Shown: in pieces, positions 42,487 to 54,647 of the stretch
Layout of the letters: the number at the start of each line of letters is the position of its first letter
How positions within the stretch are numbered: the stretch's first letter is position 1
NCBI GenBank assembly: GCA_032719365.1
Contig: CM064861.1
Coordinates: forward strand, 76,876,863 to 76,940,862
Direction: 5' to 3'
Source: Prinsepia uniflora
Lineage: Eukaryota > Streptophyta > Magnoliopsida > Rosales > Rosaceae
Length of the DNA: 64,000 nt
The notes under the pieces: model-generated
Seen by the model: only the letters and a program-made list of their open reading frames with translations
Database searches by the model: none
What the model was told of the DNA's origin: nothing
Translations under genes and position numbers: made by a program

Positions 42487-45306
42487 TGTAACGACCCATC
42501 CTGAGTATCGGGATTAAATATTAATTAATTATGGTTTAGAATCACTAATCAGGGATTAGTTGAGAGAAATCGGGCGGAATGTGCAAAATGACCGTTTTGA
42601 CCCTAAGCGTGGGCAAAATGTTGACTTTTGACCTTGGAGGTCCGATGGCAGAGGGCCGAACCCGTTGTGTAGATCGGGTCGATACGGATCCGTAGACAGG
42701 CGGCACGTCGAAATCAGACGTCGAACGAAGAAGTTATGATCACGGGAGCAAAATCGTGGATTTGCGTCTCGGGATCCAAATAAAATGTTAATTAATTCTA
42801 ATTGGATAGATATTTTTGGTGGGACCCTTGGATGAGTGACACTTGTCACCCATCCCATTGGTCAATATCACAAAATGGTGGATCTTGTCCCATTGGCCAA
42901 TTATTATATTATTTCCACCTTTTAATCTCAGCCATCCATCCCTTTCTATCTTCTAATCCCCACCCTTTAATTAGATCATTTGATCATCATCTCCTTCTTT
43001 CTCGAGAAAACACCTCCCTTATTTGTGAATTTCCTCTCCAAGACCGTGAACCCATCACCATTGAACCTCTAAAACTCACCTAATGCTAATGCTTTGCGAA
43101 TGGAAGTTGGAGTGTGAGGGCAGGCAAGGATAATGGTGTCAACGATGATGACCGTGGTGGGCGGCGATGGTGGCTGGAACCAGAAAACCGTGAGCTCTAT
43201 TTCGGTTCAAAATTGTGCGTTTGGTTTAAGGAGGTGGTTGAGAGATTTGGTTGCTCATATGATGTTCAGGAGGTTGCTAGGAGTTAGTTTGAAATCCAAA
43301 AATGTCGACTCGCCGTGGACGGTGACTCGCCATGGACGGTGGCCGGTATACTCGACACGGTAAGCTTGAAATCCAAAAATTGCAAGTTAGTTTTTGGTGA
43401 TTATTAATCGATATTGACGATTGGGTAATGCCTTGGAGGTTGAAAGGAAGCTACTGGAACCAAAACAAAGGCTGGAGATGGCCGGAAGGTCGAGAAGACG
43501 GCGGAGGCTTTTGGCCGATTCAAACGATCGCTTGGAAAGGTACGATCTCGACCTAAAGTTCATGTTTTGACCATATAGATTGATAGGAAATAACAAGATG
43601 AAGCTTTAGGAATTGAAATGATTGAAATTGGACGAAGATTGAAAGAAATATGACATTGAACCGGGACTGCCGGTTCGGTTGGACCTGACCGAACTGAACC
43701 GGTTTGAACCGATTCGACAGAGGTTAGGGATGATGAATAGTGCCTAGCGCTTGGGTTTCATGCGTGGATAGTTCAATCCGTGCGTGGGGACGCGTGAGGG
43801 CCTTTTTGGGGAAACTTTCAACTTGTGAAATAATCTATTCGATGTAGCGAACATTTTGGTACTGGTTTCGTGTCGATCAGATATCGTTTCGATATAGTTC
43901 GGGACATCCAAAGTTTTAGGATCGAGTTTAAAAATTGTTAAAATTCTGGAAAATTACGGGGCTTTAGTGAGGGGTTAATGAAATCGGGTGATAGTGATGG
44001 GACCCGGGAAGGCTTACGACACGCGTATCGAGGCAGCAGCGTAGTACGGTCTGTGAGTGGACTTCGTTTTCTAAACTGTGATGCATGCATAAATATTTTA
44101 TATGTTTTACATACGTGATTTCTAAGATAATGACTGTGGCACTGGTGGCTTACATGATGGCACATATTTCGAGGTAAATCAGCATTTACACGTATTTCAA
44201 GATTTATGAGTTTATGCTTTGGTTATGTGATTGAGAATTCAATAATGGTTCTATGGCATGGTTTTGGTTTTGGAAAAATGAACTCGGGCATGAGACCAAT
44301 TTGATTTATGTGATCGGGCCAGGGGCCTAGTTGGTTTACGAATTCGGGCTGACACCCTTTTCAGTTTTGTGATCGGGCCGGGGGCCCAGTGGTTTACAAA
44401 ATCAGGCATGAGGCCCAGTTGAGTTTTATAAATATGATTTCGGGTCTGGGACCCTATGTTTCATGAACGTGATTTCGGGTCGGGGACCTTAAATGGATTT
44501 GTGATGTTTTATGGGGATTTCGGGTAGGGCCCATTGAGATGTTTTGAAATGACTTTGTAAAACTGTTTTCCATATACCATCTTGATACGAGGATATGTGA
44601 TGGTCTCCTCCAGGTGTTTGAGACACTAGGGAAGTCACGGTGCATTGCCTGTGAGAGGTCATTATACGGAGCTACCAGACCGTATGGTGACTCAGGAGCA
44701 GGAATGCTATCATTAGACGTCTGAGACGTCAGACATCTGGGATGTCAGAGATATTGATCCGGAGAGACCTCGGGTAGCACGCGTTGCTTAGTACCGTGAG
44801 ATATGACGTCTGGGACGTCAAGCGTCTGGGACGCTAGGCATCTGGGATACCGAGGATGGTTATGCGGTGAATATGGACTATGGAATCTATGAAATGGTTT
44901 TCGGTTGGATTTGTGTTCATGGATTTGGGTAGTGGCCCACTTGGTTTTGAATTTACGGTTTTTGGGCTAAGGCCCTAAGGGTTTATTGAGTAAATGTTTT
45001 GATACTGACTTTCCGATGCATGCATACTTTTTAGTGAAGGGCATAATTTGTCTTTATGATATGTGTTTTATGAATTTTTTTATTTTCGTCCACTCACAGT
45101 TCTAAATGGTTTTAATGCCTTTCAGGTTGATCACGGATGTAGGCTGTAGCAAAGACCGAGACATCGCACTTCTCCACCGATCCTGGCGCACTCTTGGAGC
45201 CCCGTATGGGCTGAGGTACGTATTATCCCTTGTCTGACACTTCGTATCAGACGAGAGTATGACCCATCCCACATTAATCCCGGGGGGATTGGGATGGGTC
45301 GTGTCA
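42487..45306 (+). repeat. 3' LTR of LARD-like element B
   Basis: 2,820 bp from TGTAACGACCCATCC to GGGTCGTGTCA. It contains the complementary arms GTGAGTGGAC (44053-44062) and GTCCACTCAC (45088-45097), TGCATGCATAA just after the first arm, hairpin-type repeats at about 44718-44838, and an acceptor-like TTTCAG ending 45125. Confidence 0.85.
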
Positions 45307-45381
45307 CACCTCACACTCATGGTTGTAACAACCTCACTGCTATCACTCACACATTCCTTCAGCTGCAATGTACCTTGATCA

Positions 45382-45471
45382 TCGCCCCTTGTAGTGGCAG
45401 CTTACACTTAAACACAAACTGCCAAGAATTTAGAAAAAAACGAGTTAAAAAATGGAACTTCAACGTACCAA
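45382..45471. other. Copia 3' flank remnant
   Basis: 45382-45420 matches the polypurine/3'-UTR region at 29783-29812. The rest, to the CACTA insertion, is unassigned. CAA at 45469-45471 is the CACTA target duplication. Confidence 0.6.
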
Positions 45472-45800
45472 CACTACAAGAAAATATGTCATGCATGTCT
45501 AAAGTTTTCCAGGCACACCTTGATTCGCCGATAAATGGGGCTTACCCTAGCAGATGGTGAGAGGCTCGCCGGGCAAACACTGAGCTAGAACGCGGGTTCC
45601 CTTACATCGTAAAGGGAGGACGTTTTCCCGGCAAGTAGTTAAACTCCGCCAAGAAAGCTATTGGTAATGGCGAAACATATTCGCAGGGCCAAGTGTTTAT
45701 GGCTGCCCGCGGTGGGAAATTTTTTGGCTCGAATACGGTTTGGCGTGTATTTGTTCGCCCGGCGGGTCATTAAAGTTTGCCCGGCGACCCATGTGCTGGA
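45472..45800 (+). repeat. CACTA left terminal and subterminal region
   Basis: The terminal CACTACAA is followed by many GCCGGG/CCCGGC motifs (for example about 45570, 45630, 45760 and 45778), the expected binding sites for a TNPA-like protein. A pyrimidine-rich leader follows (about 45840-45950). Confidence 0.8.
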
Positions 45801-46685
45801 CAAAAGTTTAATCTAAATTTAGTGCAGATCAGATTCATTTCTTCATCTTCTTCCTCATTCCTCTTTATTCTCTCTCTCATTTACTCTCACAACCTCTACA
45901 TAATATCATCATCACTTTATCATCATTTCATCATCACTATTTCAGCTAAGATAAAATTAATGATTTTATTGATTTTGTTTTTTGATTTTTTTATTTGTGA
46001 TTTTAATATTTATTAGAAGCTAAAATAATTTTTTATTTTAGGTAATTTGTGGTTAATTTGAAGGATTGCTTATAAAAGGTATGTGTAGCTTTACTTCACA
46101 ATTTAATTTTTGTTCAAAAACTTGTATTTAATTATGTTTGAAAATTGTGATATATTGTGGAAAATATTTAGAAATCTGAATATTATTGTGTTAGGGAATT
46201 GTGGTTTATCCATTAATGAAAAGATAATCAACTGTATTGTTTATTGAAATTCGATAGAAAACCTTAGACCCATTTGAGAGTCAGTGAATCGGATTGATTG
46301 ACTGACTCTTGAATTGTCCATATATCGGGACAGTTTAGGAGTGCACAACTACGTGTTGTATAGTTTTGGTGGCTATGTGGTTAGGTTTGGATCGTGGGAA
46401 ATTTGGTTTATATCCCCTTACTATTCTCTGAATGCATACTAGATATTAGTTTGAAATATCTATGTCGTGTACTTGGAGAACTGTAGGAAGATGCTGCCAA
46501 AATTTCCCTCGTTCAAACTTCACCTCATAGGTCACAAACTATACAACACAGAACGTGCACTCTCGAATGGGATAGGGCCAAATCACTGGAGGCATACGGA
46601 GACGAACAGGTTTATAGAAAACGATAGAGTCTCAAACATTATAATTATCTACTTACATTGATTATATTTTGTGGAAGCAGGAACA

Positions 46686-48121
46686 ATGGACAGAGACTAG
46701 ATGCAAATGTTGGATAGATCTTCTGATCAGTATTTGGATTGGATTGACAGCTTCATCACTTTTGCACATACTCACTGTAGTGACGCAAGGCGCATATTAT
46801 GTCCATGTCGTAAATATAACAACTGTTGTTGGATGTCGCTAAGTGATGTTCATTTGCATCTGGGATGGAACGAGATCATACATAACTACACTAATTGGAT
46901 TTATCACGGGGAACCGAATGTTTCTGCATCAACATCTTCAGTTCACAGGAACCCTCGAGATGATAATCGGTGTGATAATGATCAATTTGTTGAGATATTA
47001 ACCGATATATTCCCCCTGCATCTGATGATATGTATGAGGATGCCCCTAGGTCTTAACCCGAAGACTCAGATCTCCATTACGAAATGTTATTGAAAGACGC
47101 TCAGTGCGAATTATACCCTGGTTGTAAATCCTTTTCGGTTCTAGGGGCAGTTGTGGAGTTGATGCACATGGAAGTTGAGTATAATCAAACGAACAAGCAA
47201 TTTGATGACATGATGGACATCATCACCCGAATTCCCCCAGAAGATAACAGTCTCCCTAAAGATCATTATAACTCGAAAAATCTTTTGAAGGATCTTGGTT
47301 TAGGGTATGTGAAGATTCACACATGTACGAACAACTGTGTATTGTTTTATGGTGAATATGAGCATCTCGACAAATATCCTGTGTGCAATGAGCCTAGGTT
47401 TCGAACGAATAAGATTCTGAATAAGGTGTTCCACTATTTTCCAGTGAAACCAAGATTACAATGATTCTTCATGTCTGCTCACACATTTCATGATATGAGG
47501 TGGCATAAAGATGAACGCACTGATGACGATTCACTAAGGCATCCAGCTGATGAAGATGCGTGGAAGGAATTTGATAAGATGTATCTTGATTTTGTATCAA
47601 AACCAAGAAATGTCAGATTAGGACTTGCAACTAACGGTTTTAATCCTTTTCGAAGTTTTGCAAGGCCCTATAGTACTTGGCTGGTAGTTTTAGTTCCGTA
47701 TAACTTGCCACCTTGGAGATGCATGAAAAAAGAATTCACAATTCTTAGTACGTTAATACCAGGGCCCAAATCACCGAGTAATTCAATCGATGTTTATTTG
47801 CAGCCGTTGATTGATAAGCTTGTGGATTTATGGGAAAATGGTGTTTGAACCTATGACAAATTTAGTGGAGAAATGTTCACGCTACGCACGGCTCTAATGT
47901 GGATAATTAATGATTTTCCTGCTTATGCGATGCTCGCGGGATGGAGCACCAATGGTTATCTTGCTTGTCCGACATGCGGACAAGACACAACATCATTTTG
48001 GCACACATCTAATGTATGTTATCTGGGTGTGAGATGATTTTTACCCTAGGATCATCGATGGCATATGCAGTCTGACTCATTTGATTGTAAAATTGAGTTA
48101 CGGACACGGCTAAGAGATGAT
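46686..48121 (+). pseudogene. CACTA transposase tnp2 (TNPD-like), truncated
   Basis: ATG at 46686 (MDRD, then TAG where Trp is usual). The N-terminal transposase-associated domain (46701-46920) has the Cys-rich phrase ILCPCRKYNNCCW. A frameshift near 47050-47090 leads to the tnp2 domain: LYPGCKSFSVLGAVVELMH, DLGLGYVKIHTCTNNC, YFPVKPRLQ, a stop, then DMRWHKDER, RHPADEDAWKEFD, VLVPYNLPPWRCMKK, LIPGPKSPSN, a stop, then FTLRTALMWIINDFPAYAM and a CPTCGQ finger. It ends after RLRDD at about 48121. The remaining half of the usual protein is missing and a 345-bp tandem repeat array follows. At least four stops or shifts are present. When intact the protein cuts and joins CACTA ends. Confidence 0.9.
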
Positions 48122-48164
48122 TTACTTATTAATTTCTTATATAGGTTTACTTATTAATTAATTA

Positions 48165-49712
48165 TATAGGTTTACTAATTTTCTCTATTTTTTGTTCATG
48201 GTTCAAGTGATCCAAACATCGACATTTTTGACAGGCGAGGTCTGGACACACCCCCTATCACAAACTGAACAGTTGGATTTCTCAAATTCACTCGTTATCA
48301 TATCGATCGAACCCAAAAATGAAGATTAGTATTGAAAATTCCTTGAAAAGTTCCAAGTGTTAATGACTTGGATGGTTTTAGTATTTTCTCCATTTTCTAT
48401 TCATGGTTCGAGTGATCCAACCATCCACATTAATAAGGATGACTCAGAGATCATGTTCGTAAAATTTCACAGAATTTCGACGTCCCGAGAATAGGTTACA
48501 TTGTGAAACAAATCGACGGTAACAAATTGTCGGTCGTTGATCCAATGCCTTTAAGCCCTCCAGACGTCGTCATCTTTTACAGGCGAGGTCTGGACACACC
48601 CTATCACAAACTGAACGGTTGGATTTCTCAAGTTTACTCGTTACCATATTGATCGAACCCAAAAACGAAGATTAGTATTGAAAATTCCTTGAAAAGTTCT
48701 AAGTGTTAATGACTTGGATGGTTTTAGTATTTTCTCTATTTTATATTCATGGTTCGAGTGATCCAACCATCCACATTAATTAGGATGACTCAGAGATCAT
48801 GTCCGTAAAATTTCAAGGAATTTCAACGTCCCGAGAATAGGTTACGATGCGAAACGAATTGACGGTAACAAATCGTCGGTCGTTGATATGATGCCTTTAA
48901 GCCCTCCAAAAGTCGCCATTTCTGACAGGCGAGGTATGAACACACCCTATCACAAACTGAACGTTTTGAATTCTCAAATTCACTCGTTACCATATCAATC
49001 GAGCCCAAAAACGAAGATTAGTATTGAAAATTCCTTGAAAAGTTTTAAGTGTTAATGACTTGGATGGTTTTAGTATTTTCTCTATTTTATATTCATGGTT
49101 CGAGTGATCCAACCATCATATTAATTAGGGTGACTTAGAGATCGTGTCCGTAAAATTTCACGGAATTTCGACGTCCCGAGAATAGGTTACGGTGCGAAAC
49201 GAATCGACGGTAAAAAATTGTTGGTTGTTGATCCGAGGCGATGAAGCCCTCCAAACGTCGCCATTTTTGACAGGCGAGGTCTGGACACACCCTATCACAA
49301 ACTGAACAGTTGGATTTCTCAAATTCACTCGTTACCATATCGATCGAACCCAAAAACGAAGATTAGTATTGAAAATTCCTTGAAAAGTTCCAAGTGTTAA
49401 TGACTTGGATGGTTTTAGTATTTTCTCTATATTCGTTTCTTGGTTCGAGTGATCCAACCGTCCACATTAATTAGGATGACTCAGAGATCATATCTGTAAA
49501 ATTTCACGGAATTTTGGCGTCCCGGGAATAGGTTACGGTGCGAAACGAATTAACGGTAACAAATTGTCGGTCGTTGATCCGAGACCTTTAAGCTCTCCAA
49601 ACGTCACCATTTCTGACAGGCAAGGTCTGGACACACCTTATCACAAACTCAACGGTTGGATTTCTCAAATTCACTCGTTACCATTTCGATCGAACTCAAA
49701 AATGAAGATTTA
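48165..49712 (+). repeat. About 345-bp tandem repeat array, four to five units
   Basis: CAGGCGAGGT or a near copy recurs at 48232, 48590, 48926, 49271 and 49617 (steps 358, 336, 345 and 346). Every unit contains GGTTCGAGTGATCCAACC, GTCCCGAGAATAGGTTAC and CACTCGTTACCAT-type phrases. The array lies where the rest of tnp2 should be. The first unit has a deletion and the last is cut at about 49705. It encodes nothing recognisable; minus-strand frames here are by-products. Confidence 0.92.
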
Positions 49713-49714
49713 TT

Positions 49715-49890
49715 GAGCACCTGGCCTGGCGGATTATGTATATCCGTCGGGCAAGGTAATATTTCTCGAAAATTCAAAAAATCCGCCAAACAATTCGTGA
49801 AACTTTGAAACTGCGGCCCAACGGGGCACAGGGCATCATCAAAGCTTGCCCGACAATGCCGTGCGCCGGGCAAAGTCCACCACTCCCTTA
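49715..49890 (+). repeat. Second CACTA 5' subterminal region, internal
   Basis: Rich in GCCGGGCAA and CGTCGGGCAAGG motifs. Its end (about 49828-49880) aligns with the left subterminal region at about 45765-45812, through the shared order AAAG(C/T)TTGCCCG then a GGACAAA- or GGGCAAA-type phrase. CCTGGCGGATTATG is shared with the reverse complement of the right end (about 63048-63061). It is followed by a pyrimidine-rich leader, as at the true left end, but has no CACTA terminus of its own. Confidence 0.75.
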
Positions 49891-49999
49891 GAACAGACGC
49901 GACCTTCCCTTTCCTTCTTCCTCTCTTCATTTCGCAAAACCAGTCTGCCGCACCCCTCAGCAAAGCTCCCTGAACCCTTTTCTCTCACTCCCTTAATCG

Positions 50000-50002
<3 letters not shown>

Positions 50003-50030
<28 letters not shown>
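50003..50030. repeat. (AT)14 microsatellite
   Basis: Uninterrupted AT dinucleotide run within the pyrimidine-rich leader before the TNPA-like gene. Confidence 0.95.
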
Positions 50031-50034
<4 letters not shown>

Positions 50035-50222
50035 TTCAATCTCACCCATTCACTCATCTTTATCTCTCACTCACCCCTAACCCTATCACAAAAAACCCTA
50101 AACCTTGAACCCAAATACCCACAACCCAAACCCAAAGACCCCAAACCTCCAATTCGAACCACCGTCGAGCTTTTCTCACTCTCAAACTTTCTCTCTCGAG
50201 CTACACTCATCGTCTCCTCATT

Positions 50223-51490
50223 GTAAGCCATCACTTTCAATTTTTTCAATTTGTTTTTTAATTTTATTAGTTTTTTGGATTAATTTATAATATTGGATTG
50301 TTTTTTGGATTAATTATAAGATTGTTTATTGGATTTGAATGTTCGGATTGGTTTATTACTTATTTGTAAAGAATGTTTATTAGAATGTTCACTTGGGTTT
50401 TTGAATAGGATTGTATAGAATATTTTGGAATTTGTTGAATATTTGGTAATTTTCATAAATTATTGCAAAATTATTTAGTTTGTTAATTATTGGAATGTAT
50501 TGGTTAACTATTGGAATGTATTGGTTAACTATTGAAATGTATTGATTAATTATTGGAATGTATTGGTTAATTATTTAGTTTGGAAATTATCGGATTTTTA
50601 CTAATTTTTGGAATTTATTGAAAATTATTTAATTAGTTAACTATTGGAATTTATTGGACGTTTAGGAAATTATCAAATTTTTGGGAATTTTTGGAATTTA
50701 TTGAAAATTATTTAATTAGTTAACTATCGGAAATTATCAATTTTGTGGAAATTTTTGGACATTATAGAATTTTTTAAATATTTAATTATTGGAATATAAT
50801 TGAAATTAAAATATTATTTGGGAAATTAAGGTATTTTTTTAAAATTTTCAGACGACATTGAATATTAGTACATTTGATAATTATTTGACATAATTATATA
50901 TTTTTGGAAATTATCGATTTTTTTTTAAAAAAATTCTTAGACAATATTGAAAGTTAGTATATTTGATAATTATTAGAAATAATTATATATTTTTGGATGA
51001 AAATATTGGAAATGATTGATTTATTGGATTGTTGGAAAAAATTGGGAATTATTGAATTAGTAGATTTTTTGGAATTTATTGGAAATTATTGAATTAGTTG
51101 ATTGTTGAAAAATAGTGGAAATTATTTAATTTTTGGATATGTTTGGAAATTATTGGAAATTGTTGTATTTTTGGATATGTTTGGAAATTATTGGAAATTG
51201 TTGAATTTTGATACTTTTGGAAAATATTGCATTATTAATATTTTTTAAATGATTGAAAATTATTAGTAATTTTTGAAAATTATTGATTCTTTGTAATTTT
51301 TTGGAATTATTGAAAATTCTTCAATTACTTCATTATTTTCTATTTTTTGGAAATTATTAGAAATTGTAAGATTAATGCATATTTTTGGAAATTATTAGAA
51401 ATTGTAAGAAATTATTTGATTATTTGGTTATTTGTTTAATTATTGAATTATTTCAATATTAATAATTATTAATTACTGTTGTATTTGCAG
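50223..51490 (+). other. Probable 5'-UTR intron of the TNPA-like gene, very AT-rich
   Basis: Donor GTAAGC at 50223 and acceptor TATTTGCAG ending 51490, directly before an ATG. The interior is made of degenerate ATTATTGGAA(T/A)-type repeats (for example 50470-50640), with nothing coding. Confidence 0.55.
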
Positions 51491-51858
51491 ATGTCGTTAC
51501 GTAAATTTATCACTTCATGAGGTCGTCGTAATACACCCGCAGAGCAACCATCTCCTACACTAGTGCCTTCCCCGACGGAGCAACCATCTCCGGTATTGCC
51601 GTCCCAGGCGAAGAATCCATCTCTCAGATCAGTTTTTCCTTCTACGGAGCATGCATCACCTTTTACTGGACCATCATCAACGAATTAGCCAGGATCTTCC
51701 TTAGAACACCAGCGATTCATTCTTGACGATCGGGTGATACCAGGGCCCCGATCAGCGAGACGTCGTACCAGCTCGAAACGAGGGCGACCTCGTACTGCCC
51801 CTGAGGCCACTGGAGTTGCCACTGCAGAGGAAAGTGATGCACATATCCCATCGGGTAA
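51491..51858 (+). pseudogene. TNPA-like CACTA gene, first coding exon
   Basis: ATG at 51491 (MSLRKFITS, then TGA) continues in frame into a Pro/Ser-rich stretch, a second stop (TAG after SSTN) and the basic segment RSARRRTSSKRGRPRT. That last segment resembles the N-terminal nuclear, DNA-binding parts of plant CACTA second proteins. It is cut at 51858 by the LARD-like element at GGTAA, which overlaps the exon's own donor (GGTAAGAC). The gene resumes at 61117. Confidence 0.65.
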
Positions 51859-54647
51859 TGTAATGACCCGTCCCGAGTATCGAGATTTAATATTATTTAA
51901 TTATGATTTAGAATGACTAATCTGGGATTAGTTGAGCGAAATCGGACGAATTGTGCAAAATGACCGTTTTGCCCCTAGGCGTTGGCAAAACGTTGATTTT
52001 TAATTCGGACGGTCAAATGGACTTTGATCAATGACCGTGACGTAGTTCGGGACGTCACGAGTTCATAGACAAGTGGCACGTTCGATTCCGACATTCGTGG
52101 AAGAAGTTATGACGTTCGGAAGTTTAGGGGCATTTTGGTAATTTGGTCAAAATGGGCAAATTGTTGACTTGTGACCGGAATGTCCGATGGCCGAGGGTCA
52201 AGGACCGTTATGTAGAGCAGGTCGATACGAATCCATAGACAGGCGGCACGCCGAAATCGGACTTCGTACGAGGAAGTTATGGTCTGAAACGTGAAATCGG
52301 GGATGTTTACGTCTCGATAACCGTGTCACTCCCCAGATTGCATCTCATCCGTTCATCTCATCTCCTCCCTTCTATTTCTGATCAGCCTTCCTCACTCTCA
52401 AACACTTCCTTACCCGTGAACAAGCAAAGCAGGGAGGTGAGAGTTTGAATTCTGGCCATCATAAATCGTCCTTCCACAACTGATCTTGTGAATGGAAATT
52501 GATTGAGTTGGGGAAGGCTTTGGCTAAGGAAGAACACGAGGGACTGAGAGGGGCAATGTAACTGAGAATCGGAATTTTGGAGCAATGGAGGGAAATTCGA
52601 AATTTTGAGCTATGAGCTCTGAGGATCGAATTTGAGTTCAATTTGAGCCTTCTGGGATTGCCTCGATCACAGCCAACTCAAGAACGATGAATTTTTGCAA
52701 CCATTTGGCTCTGAACTGACTTGGTGACAAAGAAGGAGCTTGAACATTGAGTCATGATTCTAGAGGGATTAAACGATGAAATTGGATTAGGAAATGAGTT
52801 TATCTTAGTCCAACGAAGCTTCTTAGTGGATCAATTTAAGGAAATCCAGTGGAATTGATGAAATCCGAATGATGAACAGTGCCCAGATGTTCTTCGATGT
52901 TCATCTTCAAATCGTTGGATTTCAGGTAAGGATTGTTGTAATTGGGTTTGCAGACCTCTAATTAGACTTAAAACGAATCTATTTGAATGTTCAATTGAAA
53001 GGATTGAAGTTGAATTGACAGAGAACAGATCGGGTCATCTCGCGGGTCAACTGGACCCATTTTACAGACATACAGTTGGAACGATGACATTGTAGCAGGC
53101 GCGTGGCTTTCACGCGCAGCCATTCTCGGCGGCGCGTGACGGCGCACGGGCACGAATCTCGAGGTGAGGTCAACATGACTTTTGTCCTATTCATTGTAAC
53201 GAACATTTTGTTGGTTTCGTGCCAATCGGACCCCGTTTCGATATTGATCGGGATGTTCGAAGGTTTTAAATCCAGTTTAAAAATAGTTAAAAATTCTTGA
53301 AAATTACGGGACTTGAATAAGATGTTAATGTAGAGGTTAGTAACCCTCTATTGTGATTTGGACAGGATTGGGAGTCCCGGTGATAGTGGTGTGGCCTGGG
53401 AAGGCCTATGGCACGCGTATCGAGGCGCTCGGTTAAACGGTCTGTGAGTGGACATTGGTTTTATAATTCGATGCATGCATAACTGTTTCATGATTGTTAT
53501 AATGTCTTTTATATGCTTTGATTTGGATATAGGTGAATTTATGTGATTTCGCGCATTTCGAGGCGATTTACGGGTTGCGCGTAAATCGAGGTTTCTGGAT
53601 TTGCACTAATTTCCATAATTGTGGTTCGGATATGATTTTATGAAACAGTTACGGATTTGATAAAGTAAATTCGGGCCAAGGGCCCGGTTGATTTAAGAAA
53701 TCTGGCCAGGGGCCCAGTTGACTTATGAAATCGGGCCAAGGGCCCAGTTGACTTATGAAATCGGGTGAGGAGCCCAGTTGATTTATATATGTAATTTCAG
53801 GTCGGGGACCCTAAAATGGAATTGAATAAATGATTTCGGATTTGATAATCAACTATTTGGACTTATGACGGTTTTATGGAAATTCGGGGCAGGGCCCTTG
53901 TGATATTTTGGAAATGAATAATAAAATGTGTTCCATAAAACCATCTCGATACGAGGATATATATTGGTCTCCTCCAGGTGTCGAGGACACTGGGGAAGTC
54001 ACGGTGCATTGTCTGCGAGGGGTCATTGTACAGAGCAGCCGGACCGTATAGTGACTCAGGAGCAGGATTACTATGATTAACGTCGGGGACGTCAGACATC
54101 GGGGATGTCAGAAATATGGACCCGGTGAGACCCCAGGCAGCACTCGTTGCTTAATACCGTGAGATATGACGTCGGAGACGTCAAGCGTCTGGGACGCTAG
54201 GCATCGGGGATGCCAGAGATGGAAAAATAATAAATGTATATTACTGGATTTATGAAATAACTCTTGGATTGACTTTTGGAATTTGAAACTATGCTTATGG
54301 TTTCCGGGCTAAGGCCCTAATGGTTATTTCTAAATAAATATGTGATCATTGGGTTTTGACGCATGCATATGTTTTTACTGAGGGGCATAAATGTCTTTAT
54401 AAATGTTTTAAACAGACTTGTTTATTTTCGTCCACTCACAGCTTTTGTTTTTAATGCCCTTCAAGTTGATTACGGATGCGACTGCAGCAGAGACTGGGAC
54501 ATCGCACACCTCCTTCATCGATCCTTGCGCACTCTGGAAGCCCGTTTGGGCAGTGGCAACAGGTTATCCCTTGTCTGACACCTCTTGTCAGACGGGAGCA
54601 TGACACATTCCATGGTAATCCTAGGGGGATTGGGATGGGTCGTGTCA
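51859..54647 (+). repeat. 5' LTR of LARD-like element C
   Basis: 2,789 bp, TGTAATGACCCGTCCC to GGGTCGTGTCA. Compared with the 3' LTR it lacks about 180 bp near 52329 and has fewer copies of the 30-bp GGGCC repeat (about 53670-53790). Complementary arms lie at 53444-53453 and 54430-54439. Hairpins lie at 54088-54214. Confidence 0.9.

Larger units (their letters stand above)
36765..45306 (+). mobile_element. LARD-like non-coding gypsy derivative B
   Basis: The 5' LTR remnant (36765 to about 38993) begins TGTAACGACCCGTCCC. The 3' LTR (42487-45306) ends GGGTCGTGTCA. The about 3.5-kb interior has no gag or pol in any frame. The polypurine tract AAGGGGGGAAGG (about 42474-42485) and the palindrome before it match the chromovirus. 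The flanks AACAT and CACCT differ at two of five bases; the undamaged left copia LTR shows the empty site as CACCT, which supports a decayed target duplication. A deletion removed the end of the 5' LTR, the primer site and some interior. Confidence 0.85.
29249..45381 (-). mobile_element. Decayed Ty1/copia retrotransposon (Tork/Tnt1-like), minus strand, with two nested insertions
   Basis: Domain order on the minus strand is gag, integrase, reverse transcriptase, RNase H, the copia order. LTRs lie at 29249-29782 and at 36362-36764 plus 45307-45381. Primer sites complementary to initiator tRNA-Met (TGGTATCAGAGC on the minus strand) lie at 36350-36361 and 29237-29248. A solo gypsy LTR splits the polymerase (31498-33922), and a LARD-like element splits the right LTR (36765-45306). 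Many stops and frameshifts show it is old. Clade assignment rests on integrase phrases such as WLWHRRFGHLN and is moderate. Confidence 0.9.

Noticed and set aside
36760..45311. Element B as an assembly join of two unrelated LTRs
   Set aside because: The left copia LTR shows the uninterrupted site, and the flanks fit a decayed CACCT duplication, so a single insertion is the simpler reading.
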